Shown: piece after piece, positions 18,534 to 27,951 of the stretch
Numbering within the stretch: position 1 is the stretch's first letter
Layout of the letters: the number at the start of each line of letters is the position of its first letter
Origin: Ignavibacteriota bacterium
Lineage (GTDB): Bacteria; Bacteroidota; Ignavibacteria; Ignavibacteriales; Melioribacteraceae
Reading direction: 5' to 3'
DNA length: 64,000 nucleotides
Assembly (NCBI GenBank): GCA_016716225.1
Contig: JADJWT010000001.1
Span: 3,978,501 to 4,042,500 of the forward strand
Notes under the pieces: generated by a model
What the model saw: only the letters and a program-made list of their open reading frames with translations
Database searches by the model: none
Told to the model about the DNA's origin: nothing
Program-made: the position numbers and the translations under genes

Positions 18534-20171
18534 ATGGCAGCAAAAATAGTTGAATTTGGCACTGATGCTCGCGCTGATTTAAAAGTTGGCGTTGATAAAC
18601 TAGCCAATGCAGTAAAAGTTACTTTGGGTCCAAAAGGAAGAAATGTAGTAATTGATAAAAAGTTTGGCGCTCCAACAATTACAAAAGATGGTGTAACAGT
18701 TGCAAAAGAAATTGAATTGGAAAATGCAACTGAAAATATGGGTGCTCAAATGGTAAAAGAAGTTGCTTCAAAAACCAGTGATGTTGCGGGTGACGGAACA
18801 ACTACAGCTACAGTTTTAGCTCAAGCAATTTTTAGAGAAGGATTGAAAAATGTTACCGCTGGCGCAAATCCAATGGATTTAAAAAGAGGAATTGATATTG
18901 CTGTAACAAAAGTTGTAGAATATTTAAGATCAATTTCCAAAGAAGTTGGCGGTAAAGATGAAATTGCACAAGTTGGCTCAATTTCAGCTAATAATGATAA
19001 AGCAATCGGTGAATTAATTTCTGATGCAATGGATAAAGTTGGTAAAGATGGCGTTATCACAGTTGAAGAAGCTAAAGGAACTGAAACCGGATTAGAAATC
19101 GTTGAAGGTATGCAATTCGATCGTGGTTATTTATCGCCTTATTTTGTTACAGATTCTGAAACAATGGAAGCCATTTTAGAAAGCCCACAAATTTTAATTC
19201 ATGATAAAAAAATCTCTTCGATGAAAGACCTTCTTCCTGTACTTGAAAAAGTTGCTCAAGCTGGAAGACCACTTTTAATCATTTCTGAAGATTTGGAAGG
19301 CGAAGCATTAGCTACTTTAGTTGTTAATAAATTAAGAGGTACTTTAAGAGTTGCTGCTGTAAAAGCTCCGGGATTTGGAGATAGAAGAAAAGCAATGTTG
19401 GAAGATATTGCAGTATTAACTGGCGGAACTGTAATTTCTGAAGAAAGAGGTTATAAATTAGAAAATGCAACTGTTGAATTTTTAGGAACCGCTAAAAAAG
19501 TTGTAATTGATAAAGACAACACAACAATTGTTGAAGGTGCTGGCGAAAGCGATGAAATTAAAAAACGAGTAAATGAAATTAAAGCTCAAATTGAAAATAC
19601 AACTTCAGATTATGATAGAGAAAAATTACAAGAAAGATTAGCAAAACTATCTGGCGGTGTTGCAGTATTGAAAATCGGTGCAGCAACTGAAATAGAAATG
19701 AAAGAAAAGAAAGCAAGAGTTGAAGATGCTTTACATGCTACTAGAGCAGCTGTTGAAGAGGGTATTGTTGCCGGTGGTGGTGTTGCATTAGTTAGAGCAG
19801 CAACTGTTCTTGATGATTTAAAAGGTGCAAATTCGGATCAAACAACCGGAATTAAAATTGTACAAAAAGCAATGGAAGAACCTTTAAAACAAATCGTTAA
19901 TAATGCTGGATTAGAAGGAGCAGTTGTATTGAATAAAGTTAAGGAAGGAAAAGATGATTATGGATTTGATGCTTCATCTGATGAATATGTTAATATGATT
20001 TCTGCTGGTATTATTGATCCAACAAAAGTTACAAGAACTGCTTTAGAAAATGCAGCTTCAGTATCATCATTGTTAATAACTACAGAAGCAGTAGTTTATG
20101 AAAAGAAAACTGAAGAAAAAGCTCCGATGATGCCTCCTGGTGGTATGGGTGGTATGGATGGAATGTATTAA
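18534..20171 (+). CDS. groEL: Chaperonin GroEL
   Basis: A 545-residue Cpn60. Signatures seen are GPKGRNVVID and DGTTTATVLAQAI (ATP site), GYLSPYFVTD (apical domain), AAVEEGIVAGGGVALVRA, and the C-terminal Gly/Met tail GGMGGMDGMY. The length is normal and no unusual substitutions are seen. It is the second gene of the CIRCE-controlled operon and is followed by a strong terminator. Confidence 0.98.
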   Translation: MAAKIVEFGTDARADLKVGVDKLANAVKVTLGPKGRNVVIDKKFGAPTITKDGVTVAKEIELENATENMGAQMVKEVASKTSDVAGDGTTTATVLAQAIFREGLKNVTAGANPMDLKRGIDIAVTKVVEYLRSISKEVGGKDEIAQVGSISANNDKAIGELISDAMDKVGKDGVITVEEAKGTETGLEIVEGMQFDRGYLSPYFVTDSETMEAILESPQILIHDKKISSMKDLLPVLEKVAQAGRPLLIISEDLEGEALATLVVNKLRGTLRVAAVKAPGFGDRRKAMLEDIAVLTGGTVISEERGYKLENATVEFLGTAKKVVIDKDNTTIVEGAGESDEIKKRVNEIKAQIENTTSDYDREKLQERLAKLSGGVAVLKIGAATEIEMKEKKARVEDALHATRAAVEEGIVAGGGVALVRAATVLDDLKGANSDQTTGIKIVQKAMEEPLKQIVNNAGLEGAVVLNKVKEGKDDYGFDASSDEYVNMISAGIIDPTKVTRTALENAASVSSLLITTEAVVYEKKTEEKAPMMPPGGMGGMDGMY

Positions 20172-20190
20172 TGTTTGGTTTCAATCACAT

Positions 20191-20222
20191 AAAAAAGCCC
20201 AACTTTCGTTGGGCTTTTTTAT
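20191..20222. terminator. Terminator after groEL, probably bidirectional
   Basis: AAGCCCAAC-TTTC-GTTGGGCTT flanked by A-run and T-run. It lies between the convergent groEL and Crp-type regulator genes and can serve both strands. Confidence 0.9.
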
Positions 20223-20237
20223 TGTACAATCAAAATT

Positions 20238-20921
20238 TTATAAATATGTTGCTTTAAATTTATCAAATTGAAAAATTCTTAATTTAGAACCTTCCAATTC
20301 TATCAATCCTTTTTTTGCAAATGAATGGAGTGTTCTTGAAATTGTCTCTCTTGAAGTTCCAGCCATATTTGCCAAATCTTGTTGTAAAGGAAGTTTATCA
20401 ATTTCAACTGCACCGGAACGAATTCTGCCATGATCATTAGCTAATTGAACGATAACCGTTGCAACTTTTCCTTCTGCGTCTTTAAGTGAAAGAGATTTAA
20501 TTTGCATATCAGCAGTTCTTAATCTTTTTGATAATTCTTGCATTAATGCAATTGAAATTTCGGGGTGTTCTTTTAGAAATTCTAAAAATTGATTTCGCTG
20601 TATAATAAATAATTCCGAGTCTTCAATAGCTGTTACAGTTGCAGATCTTGATAATCCATCAAGTAAAGCCATTTCGCCAAAAATATCTGCTTCGGAAAGT
20701 ATATTTAATATTACTTCTCTTCCGTCATTACTTGTTCTTGTTACTTTTACTTTTCCGGTTATAATAATAAATAGTGCACCGCTTTCATCTTCTTCCATTA
20801 AAATTATTGTTTCTTTTTTAAATGCTTTCCTTACTCCAACTTGAGATATTTGTTCAATTGTTTCATCTGGTAAATCAGAGAAAATTGGAACATAATACAA
20901 AAAGTCAGATGATGATTTCAT
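20238..20921 (-). CDS. Crp/Fnr-family transcription regulator, CRP-like
   Basis: A 227-residue regulator. Residues 10-115 form a cyclic-nucleotide-binding domain with FGEMALLDGLSRSATV at 81-96, which keeps the Glu and the Arg-Ser pair that hold the cyclic nucleotide in E. coli CRP. The C-terminal winged helix (about 150-220) has recognition helix SRETISRTL at 190-198, which keeps the Ser-Arg-Glu-Thr and following Arg of E. coli CRP (SRETVGRIL), so a TGTGA-type half-site is expected. No FNR-type cysteines are seen. Candidate sites occur elsewhere in the window. It has a GGGAGGG ribosome site and its own putative promoter. Confidence 0.9.
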   Translation of the reverse strand: MKSSSDFLYYVPIFSDLPDETIEQISQVGVRKAFKKETIILMEEDESGALFIIITGKVKVTRTSNDGREVILNILSEADIFGEMALLDGLSRSATVTAIEDSELFIIQRNQFLEFLKEHPEISIALMQELSKRLRTADMQIKSLSLKDAEGKVATVIVQLANDHGRIRSGAVEIDKLPLQQDLANMAGTSRETISRTLHSFAKKGLIELEGSKLRIFQFDKFKATYL

Positions 20922-20985
20922 GTAACCCTCCCGAATGAGTGCACAACAAAATTATTACTAAACAAAAACAATTTTATTCTTTAAT

Positions 20986-21014
20986 ATATTATTTTATTTT
21001 GAAAATGTTTACAA
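20986..21014 (-). promoter_or_regulatory. Putative promoter of the Crp-type regulator gene
   Basis: On the minus strand TTGTAA (21009-21014) and TAATAT (20986-20991) are 17 bp apart, 65 bp or more upstream of the start codon. Confidence 0.5.
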
Positions 21015-21050
21015 ATTTTTTCAAAACAAAATACAATTTGTAGAATTTCT

Positions 21051-21587
21051 TTAGTAGGATTTACTTTTTTTAGGGATTCTATTTTGAAGTATACTTTTTG
21101 CCGGTTCTTTGATTTGGTCAAGGTAAATATCACTTGAAATTTCTGGTATATGCATTAATGATTTTCTGTCAACAAATTCAATGCTCGAATCAAAATTATG
21201 TAATATTAATCCACTTCCAAAACGTTCAATTTTTTGATATGAAATTGGAATTATTTTTCTACCTCTTTTATTTAATAATCCGTACTTATTCCCTTTTTTA
21301 ATTTTTGTAATTCCAAACATTCCATAAAAAGGAAAAAGTGAATCATACTTTTCGGAAGAAATTTCTTCCCCGTTTTCATTATAAATTTTCCAGAAAGAAC
21401 CTTCTCTGGCAGCAATTAATTTTAAACCAAACGAAAGTCTAAAAACTTCATTAAACTGCAGAGGAAGAATTTCATTGCCATCTAAATCGTTAATTCCCCA
21501 AAGTTCATTTTCTTTAAAACGGATAGTATTTGATAGAATACCAATATATTGATATTTATTCTTCACATACATTTTTTTGGGTTGCAT
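21051..21587 (-). CDS. WG-repeat protein, unknown function
   Basis: A 178-residue protein with about three WG (KWG) beta-repeats: ELWGINDLDGNEILPLQF, FWKIYNENGEEISSEKYD and KYGLLNKRGRKIIPISYQ. No signal peptide or membrane segment is seen. WG repeats are common in Bacteroidota-type genomes as likely protein-binding modules, but no biochemical role can be assigned. It stands alone between the regulator gene and the end of the branched-chain amino acid operon. Confidence 0.75.
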   Translation of the reverse strand: MQPKKMYVKNKYQYIGILSNTIRFKENELWGINDLDGNEILPLQFNEVFRLSFGLKLIAAREGSFWKIYNENGEEISSEKYDSLFPFYGMFGITKIKKGNKYGLLNKRGRKIIPISYQKIERFGSGLILHNFDSSIEFVDRKSLMHIPEISSDIYLDQIKEPAKSILQNRIPKKSKSY

Positions 21588-21679
21588 AACTTTTCCGTAT
21601 AAGTTTAATTTCTATATTGAAAAATAAACTTTTTGAAAAAAATTTGTGTGAGTTACAACACTATATTTTATTGAAAATT

Positions 21680-21717
21680 ATTGAGAAAGAAACCCATTTT
21701 TTTTACCCTTTCTCAAT
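21680..21717 (-). terminator. Probable terminator at the end of the BCAA operon
   Basis: ATTGAGAAAG...CTTTCTCAAT is a 10-bp inverted repeat with an 18-nt loop starting 43 bp after the cimA stop. The T-tract on the minus strand is weak (AATTTTC), so this call is moderate. Confidence 0.5.
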
Positions 21718-21759
21718 GAAAATATTTTAAAAAGATTATTTTAAGAAAATTTAAATTAT

Positions 21760-23334
21760 TTAATTTTTTATAATTAATTTAGTTTTAAATAATTTATAAT
21801 TCATTGCATCTGTTAGAGCCATTAAACTGGCTTCAATTATATTTTCAGAAAGTCCTACAGTTGACCAATTAATTTCGCCGTCGCTAGATTCAATCAAAAC
21901 TCTAACTTTTGCTTTCGTCCCATTTTTATCGCCAAGAACTCTTACTTTATAATCAATCAATTTAATTTGTCCAATTTCTGGGAAAAATCTCATTAAGGCT
22001 TTTCTTAATGCACTGTCTAATGCATTTACAGGACCATTTCCATCCGCTGCAGTATGCTCAATTTCTCCATTTACTTCAACTTTTAAAACTGCTTCGGAAT
22101 AGTGAATATTATTTTGATCTTGTAAAACATTAACTTTGGCATATTTCACCGAAAAGAACGGCTTATATTCTTTTAATTCACTTCTTAATAAAAGTTCAAA
22201 CGTTCCTTCTGCACCGTCAAATTGGTAACCATCAAACTCCATTGATTTTAAATAATTCACAAAATTTTTGCTAAACTCTTTTTCTTCAGGAAGATTTATT
22301 CCAAATTCTTTTGCTTTATATCGAATATTACTTTGTCCCGATAAATCAGATACTACTACTCGTTGTTTATTTCCAACGGTTTTCGGATCTAAATGTTCAT
22401 ACATTCTACTGTCTTTTAAAACTGAGCTAACGTGAATTCCTCCTTTGTGGGCAAATGCTGAAAGACCGACAAACGGCGCTCTTGTATTTGGTTCAATATT
22501 CATTATTTCAGAAATGAAATGAGAAATTGAGGTTGTTTTTGTAACGTCTAATTTATCTGAAAATTTATGTCCCATTTTAAAAACTACATTTGGAATAATG
22601 CTTGATAAATTTGCATTACCGCATCTTTCACCAACTCCGTTTATTGTTCCTTGAATATGGACTGCTCCGGCTTTTATTGCCATCAATGAATTAGCAACAC
22701 CGAGATCTCCATCATTGTGTGCATGAATTCCAATGGGTAAATTAAATTTATTTTTGACATCAGTTACTATATCAAATATTTCATTTGGTAAGGTTCCTCC
22801 ATTTGTATCACAAAGAACCAAAACGGATGCCCCGGCTTGCTCCGCTGCTTTCAACATTTTTAATGCAAATTCAGCATCATCTTTATAACCATCAAAAAAA
22901 TGTTCCGCGTCATAAATTATTTTGCGACCTTCTTTAACAAGAAATTCAACTGAATTGAAAATGAGTTCCTCATTTTGAGCATCAGTTAAACCCAAACTCT
23001 TTTCAGAATGGAATCTCCAAGTTTTCCCAAATATAGAAATATATGGTGTTTCTGCTTTAAGTAAAAGCTGCAAGTTATTATCTTGGTTTATCTTATCTGG
23101 ATATCTTGCAGTTGAGCCGAATGCACAAACTTTTGCGTGTGATAATTCCAGATTTTTAACTAATCGAAAATATTCCTCATCTTTTGGGTTACTTCCAGGC
23201 CAACCACCTTCAATAATATCGACACCAAAGGTATCTAATTTTTGGGTAATTAATAATTTGTCTTGAAGTGAAAGATTAATTCCCTCACCTTGAGTTCCAT
23301 CTCTAAGAGTTGTATCAAATAGTTCAATTTTCAT
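21760..23334 (-). CDS. cimA: (R)-citramalate synthase
   Basis: A 524-residue HMGL-like enzyme that condenses pyruvate with acetyl-CoA to citramalate, opening a threonine-independent route to 2-oxobutyrate and isoleucine. FDTTLRDGTQGEG (in place of LeuA's DGEQSPG), GWPGSNPKDEEYF, and IGIHAHNDGDLGVANS (metal His pair) are typical of the TIGR00977 citramalate-synthase branch. A C-terminal LeuA-type regulatory domain starts near residue 390. It is the last gene of the nine-gene operon, 13 bp after leuD, and uses the same LeuCD and LeuB downstream. Confidence 0.92.
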   Translation of the reverse strand: MKIELFDTTLRDGTQGEGINLSLQDKLLITQKLDTFGVDIIEGGWPGSNPKDEEYFRLVKNLELSHAKVCAFGSTARYPDKINQDNNLQLLLKAETPYISIFGKTWRFHSEKSLGLTDAQNEELIFNSVEFLVKEGRKIIYDAEHFFDGYKDDAEFALKMLKAAEQAGASVLVLCDTNGGTLPNEIFDIVTDVKNKFNLPIGIHAHNDGDLGVANSLMAIKAGAVHIQGTINGVGERCGNANLSSIIPNVVFKMGHKFSDKLDVTKTTSISHFISEIMNIEPNTRAPFVGLSAFAHKGGIHVSSVLKDSRMYEHLDPKTVGNKQRVVVSDLSGQSNIRYKAKEFGINLPEEKEFSKNFVNYLKSMEFDGYQFDGAEGTFELLLRSELKEYKPFFSVKYAKVNVLQDQNNIHYSEAVLKVEVNGEIEHTAADGNGPVNALDSALRKALMRFFPEIGQIKLIDYKVRVLGDKNGTKAKVRVLIESSDGEINWSTVGLSENIIEASLMALTDAMNYKLFKTKLIIKN

Positions 23335-23347
23335 AATTTTTCTTTTT

Positions 23348-23905
23348 TTATATCATGTTATTTTTTCTAGCATACTCAAAAATTCCGCCCGCTTCAACAA
23401 TCGGGAGTACGCTTCCAAGTTGCTTAAGATAATAAACAGAATTAGTTGAATTATTTATTAGCTGATAATTTTCCAAATCAATTTCAATTTCATCACCAGT
23501 TGCAATTATTTCATTTAATTTTTGATTTGATTCTAATGGAACTAAAAATCCGCCGTCAACAGAATTTCTGTAAAAAATTCTAGCGTAAGATTCTGCAATT
23601 ATTGCTTTTACGCCAGCTTTATTAAGTGCAAATGGAGCGTGCTCCCTTGATGATCCGCAGCCAAAATTTGAACCGCCAATAATCACATTGAATTCTGATA
23701 AATACTGTCCATCCTCTATAAATGGCTTTCCACCATTTGGCAAACCCGCTTGATTTATCGGAACTCCGGATAATGCAAATTGTCCGTATTTCTTTGATTC
23801 ATCTTCATCAGTTAAACTATAAACTAAATGTTCTGCGGGAATTATTTGATCTGTATCAATATTATTTCCCAAAACAAATGCTTTACCTTTAATAATTTTT
23901 TCCAT
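23348..23905 (-). CDS. leuD: 3-isopropylmalate dehydratase small subunit
   Basis: A 185-residue swivel-domain subunit. With LeuC it isomerises 2-isopropylmalate to 3-isopropylmalate, and citramalate to 3-methylmalate for isoleucine. GNNIDTDQIIPAEHL at the N-terminus and GGSNFGCGSSREHAPFAL in the middle are the family signatures. Its length fits the short archaeal-like LeuD/DmdB type that pairs with a ~430-residue LeuC, as seen upstream. Confidence 0.93.
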   Translation of the reverse strand: MEKIIKGKAFVLGNNIDTDQIIPAEHLVYSLTDEDESKKYGQFALSGVPINQAGLPNGGKPFIEDGQYLSEFNVIIGGSNFGCGSSREHAPFALNKAGVKAIIAESYARIFYRNSVDGGFLVPLESNQKLNEIIATGDEIEIDLENYQLINNSTNSVYYLKQLGSVLPIVEAGGIFEYARKNNMI

Positions 23906-23934
23906 GTTAACCTAATTTTTAAATAACATTTTAA

Positions 23935-25230
23935 TTACAGAAAATCTCTTGGATCAGTTATTATTCCATTTACTGCAGAGGCTGCAACCGTTAACGGAGA
24001 AGCTAAATAAACTGATGATTTCTTACTTCCCATTCTTCCGGGGAAATTTCTATTTGTTGTTGAAATAACAACATCCATATCAACACTTCTTCCAACTGTA
24101 TCATCTGGTCCGCCAAGACAAGCTGCACAAGAACTTTGAGCAATAACGCAACCGGCATTGACAAAAATTTCTTTCAGTGAAATTCCATTATATGTTTCTA
24201 TTTCCAAATCTTTTGCTATTTGAGTAGAAGCAGGTACAACGAAAGTCGGAACTTTAACTTTATTCCCAAATAAAATTTTTGATGCAAATTTGAAATCAGA
24301 AAGTTTTCCGCCCGTGCACGAGCCAATATATGCTTTTGTCAATTTTGTCCCTTCCACATTTCTTACAGTGTCTCTATTATCGGGGCTGTGAGGTTTTGCA
24401 ACTAATGGCTCCATTTTATTTACATCATAATTAAATTTGCTTACGTATTTTGCATCAACATCACTATTAAAAATTTCATATTCATACACACCTTTAGATT
24501 TCACATAATCTTCTGTAATTTGATCTGCGGCAATAATTCCATTCATAGCTCCAGCTTCAATTGCCATATTTGTGAGAGTCATTCTTTCATTCATATCAAG
24601 TGAAAAAACACCTTCTCCATCAAATTCTAATGCGCGATATGTCCCACCATCAGTTGTAATATCTCCAAGAATTGCAAGAATTAAATCTTTTGCAGTTAAA
24701 TATTCCGGCAATAATCCATTAAATGTGAATTTCATTGTATCCGGAATTTTTTCCCAAATTTTTCCAGTACCTAAAATAAATGCCGCGTCAGTATTTCCAA
24801 CTCCGGTTGAAAACATTCCGAAAGCTCCGGAAGTACATGAATGTGAATCCGTTCCAATTAAAACTTTTCCGGGAACATTGTAACCTTCTTCTGCAAGTGC
24901 AATATGGCAAACTCCTTTGTATCTTTCAGTGCCAACATCATAATAATTATCTATTTGGTATTCACTTGCAAACTGGCGAAGAATTTCAACATTTCTGTTT
25001 GCATGCTTATTTGCTGTAAAGATATAATGATCCGGGAAAATTACTAATTTATCTTTATCCCAAATTTTTGCTTTTGAACCAAATTGTTCTTTCCAAATAC
25101 CAATAGTTGGTGGTCCGCAAACATCGTGTGTCATTAAAGTATCAACATTTAACCAAACGCTTTCGCCCGGAGTAACATTTCTCAATCCGGCAGATTTTGC
25201 TAATATTTTCTCAGTAATTGTCATGCCCAT
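23935..25230 (-). CDS. leuC: 3-isopropylmalate dehydratase large subunit
   Basis: A 431-residue aconitase-family subunit carrying the [4Fe-4S] cluster. Cluster cysteines are visible in IGTDSHSCTSGAFG..., YIGSCTGGKLSD and QSSCAACLGGPDDT. The length matches the shorter LeuC/HacA-type subfamily rather than the ~470-residue enterobacterial enzyme, consistent with the short LeuD next to it. A second ATG two codons downstream is also possible as start. It lies 11 bp after leuA in the operon. Confidence 0.94.
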   Translation of the reverse strand: MGMTITEKILAKSAGLRNVTPGESVWLNVDTLMTHDVCGPPTIGIWKEQFGSKAKIWDKDKLVIFPDHYIFTANKHANRNVEILRQFASEYQIDNYYDVGTERYKGVCHIALAEEGYNVPGKVLIGTDSHSCTSGAFGMFSTGVGNTDAAFILGTGKIWEKIPDTMKFTFNGLLPEYLTAKDLILAILGDITTDGGTYRALEFDGEGVFSLDMNERMTLTNMAIEAGAMNGIIAADQITEDYVKSKGVYEYEIFNSDVDAKYVSKFNYDVNKMEPLVAKPHSPDNRDTVRNVEGTKLTKAYIGSCTGGKLSDFKFASKILFGNKVKVPTFVVPASTQIAKDLEIETYNGISLKEIFVNAGCVIAQSSCAACLGGPDDTVGRSVDMDVVISTTNRNFPGRMGSKKSSVYLASPLTVAASAVNGIITDPRDFL

Positions 25231-25241
25231 AGTTTTATCCT

Positions 25242-26822
25242 TTATACAACTTTTGTCAATTCACTTTGTGAATTAAATTTTTTATCTAATTGAATTGATG
25301 TATTTTTTTTATTTAACGCACTTAAATAAGCCAATGCGCTTGCTTCAATAATATCTGTTGAAATTCCTCTTCCAGTAAATGATTTAGAGTTACTTCTTAT
25401 TCTTACTAAAACTTCACCTAAAGCTTGTCTTCCGGATGTAACAGATCTAACATTATATGATTCAACTTCCGGATGAATACTTAAAGCACGCTCAATTGCG
25501 TTAAATACTGCATCTATTGGTCCATCGCCAATTGCAGATTCTTGAATAATTTTTCCATCGACTTTAATTCGCACAACCGCATTTGGTATTGAATTTGATC
25601 CGGAAGTAATTTGCAAATGATCTAATGAATATAAATCATCTTTGTGAGAAATTGTATCACCCATTAAAATTCGCAAATCTTCGTCAAATACTTCTTTCTT
25701 TTTATCAGCAAGTTTTGTGAATTCATCATAAAGTTGAATTAATTGTTCTTCGCTTACTTCATAGCCAAGTTCATTTAATCTTGATTTTAATCCATGTCTT
25801 CCAGAATGTCTTCCTAAAATAATTTTGGTTTTGGGATATCCGACAATTTCCGGAGTCATTATTTCATAAGTCTCTCTGTTTTTCAACATACCATCTTGAT
25901 GAATTCCGGATTCATGTGCAAACGCATTTTCGCCAACAATTGCTTTATTCCGTTGAACCAAAATTCCGGTAAATCCGGAAACCAATTTGCTAGAATTATA
26001 AATTTCTCTTGTGTTTATATCTGTATCAAAATTTAATAAATCTCCGCGGACTTTTAACGCCATAACAATTTCTTCCAACGAAGCATTTCCGGCGCGCTCA
26101 CCAATTCCATTTATTGTGCACTCTACTTGTCTTGCACCATTCTCTATTGAAGCAATTGAATTTGCAACTGCTAAACCCAAATCATTATGACAATGAACGC
26201 TGATAATCGCTTTATCAATATTTTTAACACGACTTTTTAATTCTCTTATTTTATTTCCAAATTCTGTTGGAAAAGTATATCCGGTTGTGTCCGGAATATT
26301 TACAACATTTGCACCGGCTTCAATTGCTGCTTCAATTACTTCCGATAAATATCCGATATCTGTTCTTCCGGCATCTTCTGCAGAATACTCAACATCGCTG
26401 CATAAAGATTTTGCATACGCAACAGAATCAAAAGTCATTTTAAGAATTGTTTTACGTTTTTCCTCAAGAGAAATGCCATATTTTTCATGACCAAATTTTC
26501 CAAGAATGTGATAATCCGAAGTACTAGTAAAAGTATGAATGCGTTTATATTTAGCCGGCTGTAAAGCTTTAAAAGCTGCATCAATATCTTTTTCATTCGC
26601 TCTGGAAAGTCCGGCAATAATTTTTTCCACTTCCGAGGAAATTGCATGAACGGCATCAAATTGTGCGGGAGAAGAAACCGGAAAACCCGCTTCAATAACG
26701 TCAACATTTAATTTTGCAAGCTGATGCGCAATTTCAAGTTTTTCATAAATATTTAATGAGGCTCCCGGAGATTGTTCGCCATCGCGTAACGTAGTATCAA
26801 ATATTATAATTTTTTCTTTCAT
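25242..26822 (-). CDS. leuA: 2-isopropylmalate synthase
   Basis: A 526-residue enzyme that condenses acetyl-CoA with 2-oxoisovalerate, the committed step to leucine. FDTTLRDGEQSPGASL (metal Asp), SVHCHNDLGLAVANS (metal His pair), NGIGERAGNASLEE, and a C-terminal LeuA dimer/regulatory domain (about 390-515) for leucine feedback are visible. The start has GAGGAAATT just upstream. It is clearly distinct from the other HMGL-like synthase, cimA, three genes downstream. Confidence 0.95.
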   Translation of the reverse strand: MKEKIIIFDTTLRDGEQSPGASLNIYEKLEIAHQLAKLNVDVIEAGFPVSSPAQFDAVHAISSEVEKIIAGLSRANEKDIDAAFKALQPAKYKRIHTFTSTSDYHILGKFGHEKYGISLEEKRKTILKMTFDSVAYAKSLCSDVEYSAEDAGRTDIGYLSEVIEAAIEAGANVVNIPDTTGYTFPTEFGNKIRELKSRVKNIDKAIISVHCHNDLGLAVANSIASIENGARQVECTINGIGERAGNASLEEIVMALKVRGDLLNFDTDINTREIYNSSKLVSGFTGILVQRNKAIVGENAFAHESGIHQDGMLKNRETYEIMTPEIVGYPKTKIILGRHSGRHGLKSRLNELGYEVSEEQLIQLYDEFTKLADKKKEVFDEDLRILMGDTISHKDDLYSLDHLQITSGSNSIPNAVVRIKVDGKIIQESAIGDGPIDAVFNAIERALSIHPEVESYNVRSVTSGRQALGEVLVRIRSNSKSFTGRGISTDIIEASALAYLSALNKKNTSIQLDKKFNSQSELTKVV

Positions 26823-26843
26823 AATTTCCTCAAATTTGAATTA

Positions 26844-27941
26844 CTAAAGTAAAAACACTCCGATAGCTTCTTCCGTAAAAACCTTTTCTATATTATTGAT
26901 AATTAGCGATGTCATTTCTGTTGTTGAAACAACTTTACTTTCTGAAGTAGCAATATCAGAAGTTCTAAAACCCTCATCTAATGTTAATGTTATTCCTTTC
27001 TCAATAATTTCTGCGGCTTTAGTCATACCAAATGATAAATCAAACATCATTGCTGCAGAAGAAATTGCTGCTATAGGATTTGCTTTGTTTTGTCCGGCAA
27101 TATCCGGTGCGCTTCCATGAACCGGTTCATAAAGCGAATATTTATTTCCCAAACTTGCCGATGGCAACATTCCTAAACTTCCGGTTATCATTCCGGAAAT
27201 ATCGCTTAAAATATCGCCAAAAATATTTCCAGTTAGAATTACATCAAATTGTTTAGGATTTCGTACAAGCTGCATTGCCGCATTATCAACATACATGTGA
27301 TTCAATTTTATATCCGGATAATCTTTGTGAACTTTCTCTACCACATTTCGCCAAAATTGTGAAACCTCAAGAACATTTGCTTTATCAACACTTGTTACAA
27401 CTTTTTCTCTTTTTGCGGCAATCTCAAAAGCTTTTCTTGCAATTCGTTCAACTTCATGAGTTGAATAAATCATTGTGTTCCAGCCTTTGTTTTCATCCAT
27501 ACCGCGCGGTTGACCAAAATAAATTCCGCCGGTTAATTCTCTAAGAACAATAAAATCAGTTCCATCCAAAACATCTTTTTTTAATGTAGAATTATCCAAC
27601 ATGGAAGGATAAATTCTTGCCGGTCTAATATTTGCAAAAAGCTCTAATTTTTCCCTTAGCTTAAGCAAAGCCGCTTCCGGCTTTAAGTGATGCGGAAGTT
27701 TTTCCCATTGCAATCCGCCAACAGCTCCAAGAAATACCGCATCGGAATTATAACATCCTTGAAGAGTTTCTTCGGTTAACGGAGTTCCAAATTTATCATA
27801 ACAATTTCCGCCAATTGCGTATTCATTAAATTCAATTTTTAAATTGAATTTTTCTGCAATAAAACTTATAACTTTTACAGCAGCATTTGTAACTTCAATT
27901 CCAATACCGTCTCCAGGTAAAAGTGCAATTTTATAATTCAT
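26844..27941 (-). CDS. leuB: 3-isopropylmalate dehydrogenase
   Basis: A 365-residue NAD-dependent beta-decarboxylating dehydrogenase. It has LLPGDGIGIEV at the N-terminus, the substrate arginines in LRPEAAL-like spacing (LKLREKLELFANIRPARI), RELTGGIYFG, VDKANVLEVSQFWR, and the metal-binding TGNIFGDILSDISGMITGSLGMLPSA. In this operon it probably serves both 3-isopropylmalate (leucine) and 3-methylmalate (isoleucine by the citramalate route). Confidence 0.95.
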   Translation of the reverse strand: MNYKIALLPGDGIGIEVTNAAVKVISFIAEKFNLKIEFNEYAIGGNCYDKFGTPLTEETLQGCYNSDAVFLGAVGGLQWEKLPHHLKPEAALLKLREKLELFANIRPARIYPSMLDNSTLKKDVLDGTDFIVLRELTGGIYFGQPRGMDENKGWNTMIYSTHEVERIARKAFEIAAKREKVVTSVDKANVLEVSQFWRNVVEKVHKDYPDIKLNHMYVDNAAMQLVRNPKQFDVILTGNIFGDILSDISGMITGSLGMLPSASLGNKYSLYEPVHGSAPDIAGQNKANPIAAISSAAMMFDLSFGMTKAAEIIEKGITLTLDEGFRTSDIATSESKVVSTTEMTSLIINNIEKVFTEEAIGVFLL

Positions 27942-27951
27942 AAATCCTCAA

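Noticed and set aside
21640..21665. TGTGAGTTACAACACT near the WG-repeat gene as a CRP-like site
   Set aside because: Only one half-site matches; the second half is ACACT.
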